Both the position numbers and the translations under genes were made by a program. Under the pieces are notes generated by a model. The model was not told the DNA's origin and searched no databases. It worked only from the letters and a program-made list of their open reading frames with translations. DNA of 40,734 bases from a virus. The first letter of the stretch is position 1, and each line of letters opens with the position of its first letter. Shown in pieces: positions 39,388 through 40,734 of this stretch. The DNA lies in the IMG/VR virus record IMGVR_UViG_3300030098_003183, positions 1 through 40,734 of that record; one strand, 5' to 3'.

Positions 39388-39761
39388 TGTGAGTAGTATA
39401 AAGAAGTGACATAACCCACGTACCAAATACACACATTATCTCCAAAACAATTTGAAGAATCATAAAACATTCTAATTGCCTCAAAATCTTACGTTTAAGA
39501 GCATATCTACCTTCTGTGGTACAATACTATTAAAAGTTTTTGTTTCTTCATTAGAATTAATTCCTCTCTGTTAATTTTATTTACATTTTATAATCAACTA
39601 ACAATTGTTAATAACTTTATTTATTGTCTATTGACTTTATCAATTTAATGTATTATTATATCGCACATCATACGCAATTCCAATAGTAGATTGTAACACC
39701 TATTTCTTATTTAGAATCATTATAAATTTCCTCAAGAGAATGTAAATAAATGTAAAAAAAC

Positions 39762-39793
39762 TTGACACGTATTGAATTTGTTTTGTATGTTTG
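39762..39793 (+). promoter_or_regulatory. Strong early promoter
   Basis: TTGACA (39762-39767), 18 bases, then TATGTTTG (39786-39793) is a close match to the Bacteroidetes sigma consensus (TTG, about 19 bases, TAnnTTTG), and the -33 also matches the general bacterial TTGACA. The transcript would begin near 39800 and run into the early genes, with the first ATG at 39835. Confidence 0.75.
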
Positions 39794-39834
39794 TATCAAA
39801 CGAAATAATTAAACATTAACTAAACCAACTAGCT

Positions 39835-40050
39835 ATGATAAAAGAAATAATTGTATCAGTTTTAATAGAAGGAGAAATGGGTACACATACTGCAAAATAT
39901 AAAGATATAACAATAGGGAATGATATTTTAAAGCACGATAAATGTGATGGATATAATGAATTATGGTACATATCTGCACAAGATTATCTAGCAACTCTAG
40001 GGCATACTAATGTTGAAACCTTCAAAGTAATTAAAGAAATAACTGAATAA
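39835..40050 (+). CDS. Unknown small early protein, 71 aa
   Basis: A beta-rich N-terminus (MIKEIIVSVLIEGEMG) is followed by HTAKYKDITIGNDI and a short helix (SAQDYLATLGH). It is soluble and mildly acidic. No family is recognised. It is the first gene behind the early promoter and the next gene starts 13 bases after its stop. Phage early proteins of this size often act against host functions, but nothing in the sequence shows that. Confidence 0.6.
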   Translation: MIKEIIVSVLIEGEMGTHTAKYKDITIGNDILKHDKCDGYNELWYISAQDYLATLGHTNVETFKVIKEITE

Positions 40051-40063
40051 AATTTAAAACATT

Positions 40064-40351
40064 ATGAGCAATAACTTAAAAGATATTTATAACAGATTAG
40101 TATTTAAACAAAAGGTATTAAAACTAATAGAATTGATGGAGCATAATATGACAGATATGTGGGTAGATAATTTAGAGTACACTGGCGAGTGTATATTATT
40201 AGAGGACTATAACTCTAAAGATATGAGGTTACCAGAAGATGAGATGTCACATGACAAAGACTCAGAAAGCAAATGCCAAGATAATTATCAGTTTACTGGT
40301 AGAGAGTTATATAGCTTAATACAAGAGTTAAAAAGTGAACTAAATGAGTAA
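40064..40351 (+). CDS. Unknown small early protein, 95 aa
   Basis: A helical, acidic protein (MSNNLKDIYNRLVFKQKVLK, then GRELYSLIQELKSELNE) with two cysteines. No family is recognised. Its last two codons and stop (40343-40351) are inside the 5' strand of hammerhead stem I, so ribosomes finishing this gene would melt that stem; this links translation to ribozyme folding. Confidence 0.6.
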   Translation: MSNNLKDIYNRLVFKQKVLKLIELMEHNMTDMWVDNLEYTGECILLEDYNSKDMRLPEDEMSHDKDSESKCQDNYQFTGRELYSLIQELKSELNE

Positions 40352-40475
40352 TACTGATGAGTCCTGATAGGACGAAACAAGAGGAGAAGATTCAATAGCA
40401 AAATCTCAATAATGCGCCCAAGGGAGAAATTCAATATAGCATAAAATCTCAATTGCATCTCCTCTGTCTATTACT
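40347..40475 (+). ncRNA. Type I hammerhead ribozyme
   Basis: All conserved parts are present in order. Stem I: AGTAATA (40347-40353) with TATTACT (40469-40475), seven perfect pairs. Core CTGATGA (40354-40360). Stem II: GTCC/GGAC (40361-40364 with 40370-40373), loop TGATA. Core GAA (40374-40376). Stem III: ACA-A-GAGGAGA (40377-40387) with TCTCCTC-TGT (40458-40467), ten pairs with one bulged A at 40380, including the required A-U at the base. The cleavage triplet GTC ends at 40468. Stem I is open, so the topology is type I, with a 70-base insert in place of a short loop III. Cleavage after 40468 would leave the ardC-like mRNA with a 27-base leader. The match is to the established hammerhead consensus; activity is not shown. 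Confidence 0.9.
40390..40453 (+). repeat. Imperfect direct repeat in the hammerhead loop III
   Basis: Units at 40390-40410 and 40429-40453 both start ATTCAATA, contain GCA and end AAATCTCAAT; the second has four extra bases in the middle. Each is preceded by a GAGAA-type stretch that can pair weakly with its TCTC, and so can compete with stem III. Confidence 0.6.
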
Positions 40476-40495
40476 AAAAAACTAAACTAATCATT

Positions 40496-40734
40496 ATGAA
40501 AAAAGACATTTATCAAATCATTACAGACCAAGTAATCAAAGGACTTGAAGAAGGGGGACATGAATGGTTTCAATCATGGGCAGGTAACACAGATACTATG
40601 ACAATAAGCCATACAACAGGCAAGATTTACAAGGGTATTAATCAGATGTTATTGAGTATGTCAATGTACTTAAATAACTACTCAAGCAGAGAATTTATCA
40701 CATTTAATCAAGCTAAAAATCTAGGTGGCAAAGT
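40496..40734 (+). CDS. ArdC-like antirestriction protein (5' part only; cut by window)
   Basis: The 79 codons visible read MKKDIYQIITDQVIKGLEEG, then H-E-W-F-Q-S-W, T-G-K-I-Y-K-G-I-N, then S-R-E-F-I-T-F-N-Q-A-K-N-L-G-G-K-V. This matches the N-terminal domain of ArdC-type proteins (DUF1738; ssDNA-binding N domain, usually followed by a metallopeptidase domain that lies outside this window). ArdC is known from plasmids as protecting incoming DNA against restriction. Its early position, directly behind the early promoter and ribozyme, suits protection of the entering genome. The C-terminal domain cannot be checked here. Confidence 0.75.
   Translation, partial: MKKDIYQIITDQVIKGLEEGGHEWFQSWAGNTDTMTISHTTGKIYKGINQMLLSMSMYLNNYSSREFITFNQAKNLGGK

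Larger units (their letters stand above)
39003..39834. promoter_or_regulatory. 832-base non-coding control region between blocks
   Basis: No frame here has credible coding character. The region is AT-rich and separates the rightward structural block from the early operon. From left to right it holds a weak hairpin with a T-run, a C-rich patch (39212-39223), a 26-base AT palindrome (39241-39266), a 14-base palindrome (39313-39326), a 22-base direct repeat with an operator-like dyad (39340-39387), a 12-base palindrome (39599-39610) and the early promoter (39762-39793). It could hold an origin or regulator sites, but no known origin motif is seen. Confidence 0.6.

Noticed and set aside
39599-39610. 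TAACAATTGTTA palindrome as an operator
   Set aside because: Twelve-base AT-rich dyads arise often by chance in DNA of this composition; no second copy or promoter element lies next to it. Mentioned only within the control region.
1-40734. Prophage or temperate lifestyle
   Set aside because: No integrase, excisionase, CI-like repressor or attachment site is visible, but most of the early and replication genes lie outside the window, so this remains open.

Overview
The window looks like the structural half of an AT-rich tailed bacteriophage of a Bacteroidetes (probably marine flavobacterial) host. It resembles a crAss-like podovirus. Three things point to the host: several promoters have the Bacteroidetes form (TTG or TTTG, about 18-19 bases, then TAnnTTTG); starts lie in A-rich contexts without Shine-Dalgarno sites; and three exported proteins have flavobacterial-looking signal peptides, one ending in a motif like a type IX secretion tail. 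The crAss-like placement is inferred from gene order and remembered family resemblance (large terminase, portal, acidic scaffold, major capsid protein, a run of neck/ring proteins, one giant tail-muzzle protein, then ejected or cargo proteins). No search was run. No integrase, tRNA, CRISPR or insertion sequence was seen.

Leftward block (1-31183, minus strand). From a divergent promoter at about 31200-31234 transcription runs left through a winged-helix protein, three very basic proteins carrying K/Y-x-x-G-G motifs, a small membrane protein, an exported thioredoxin fold without catalytic cysteines, a 57-residue Cys-rich protein, a 685-residue fibre and a 145-residue virion protein. After a terminator at 24246-24271 come a DUF1599-like protein, three small unknowns, a two-domain GroES-like co-chaperonin and the DNA-packaging and capsid genes: terminase, portal, scaffold, major capsid protein and a small capsid-associated protein. 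Two hairpins at 14603-14693 and a terminator/promoter overlap at 13576-13618 separate the capsid genes from the neck and tail genes. The block ends with a 1994-residue muzzle protein, an S74-like internal-chaperone protein, a 618-residue protein and a protein with an M15-type peptidase domain that runs off the left edge.

Rightward block (31267-39002, plus strand). This holds two fibre or adhesin proteins, a Rossmann methyltransferase-like protein, another beta-rich adhesin, a predicted outer-membrane barrel, an exported LDL-A-like protein, a thermonuclease, a holin-like protein, two basic K/Y-x-x-G-G proteins and a distant paralogue of the capsid-associated protein.

Control region and early operon (39003-40734). 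About 830 bases without a credible gene contain two palindromes, a 22-base direct repeat that includes an operator-like dyad, and a strong promoter. That promoter drives two small unknown genes and an ArdC-like antirestriction gene that is cut by the right edge. Between the second small gene and ardC lies a complete type I hammerhead ribozyme whose stem I contains the upstream stop codon. Self-cleavage would cut the early mRNA 27 bases before the ardC start. This is the most striking element in the window. The second is the recurrent K/Y-x-x-G-G motif shared by six lysine-rich proteins on both strands.
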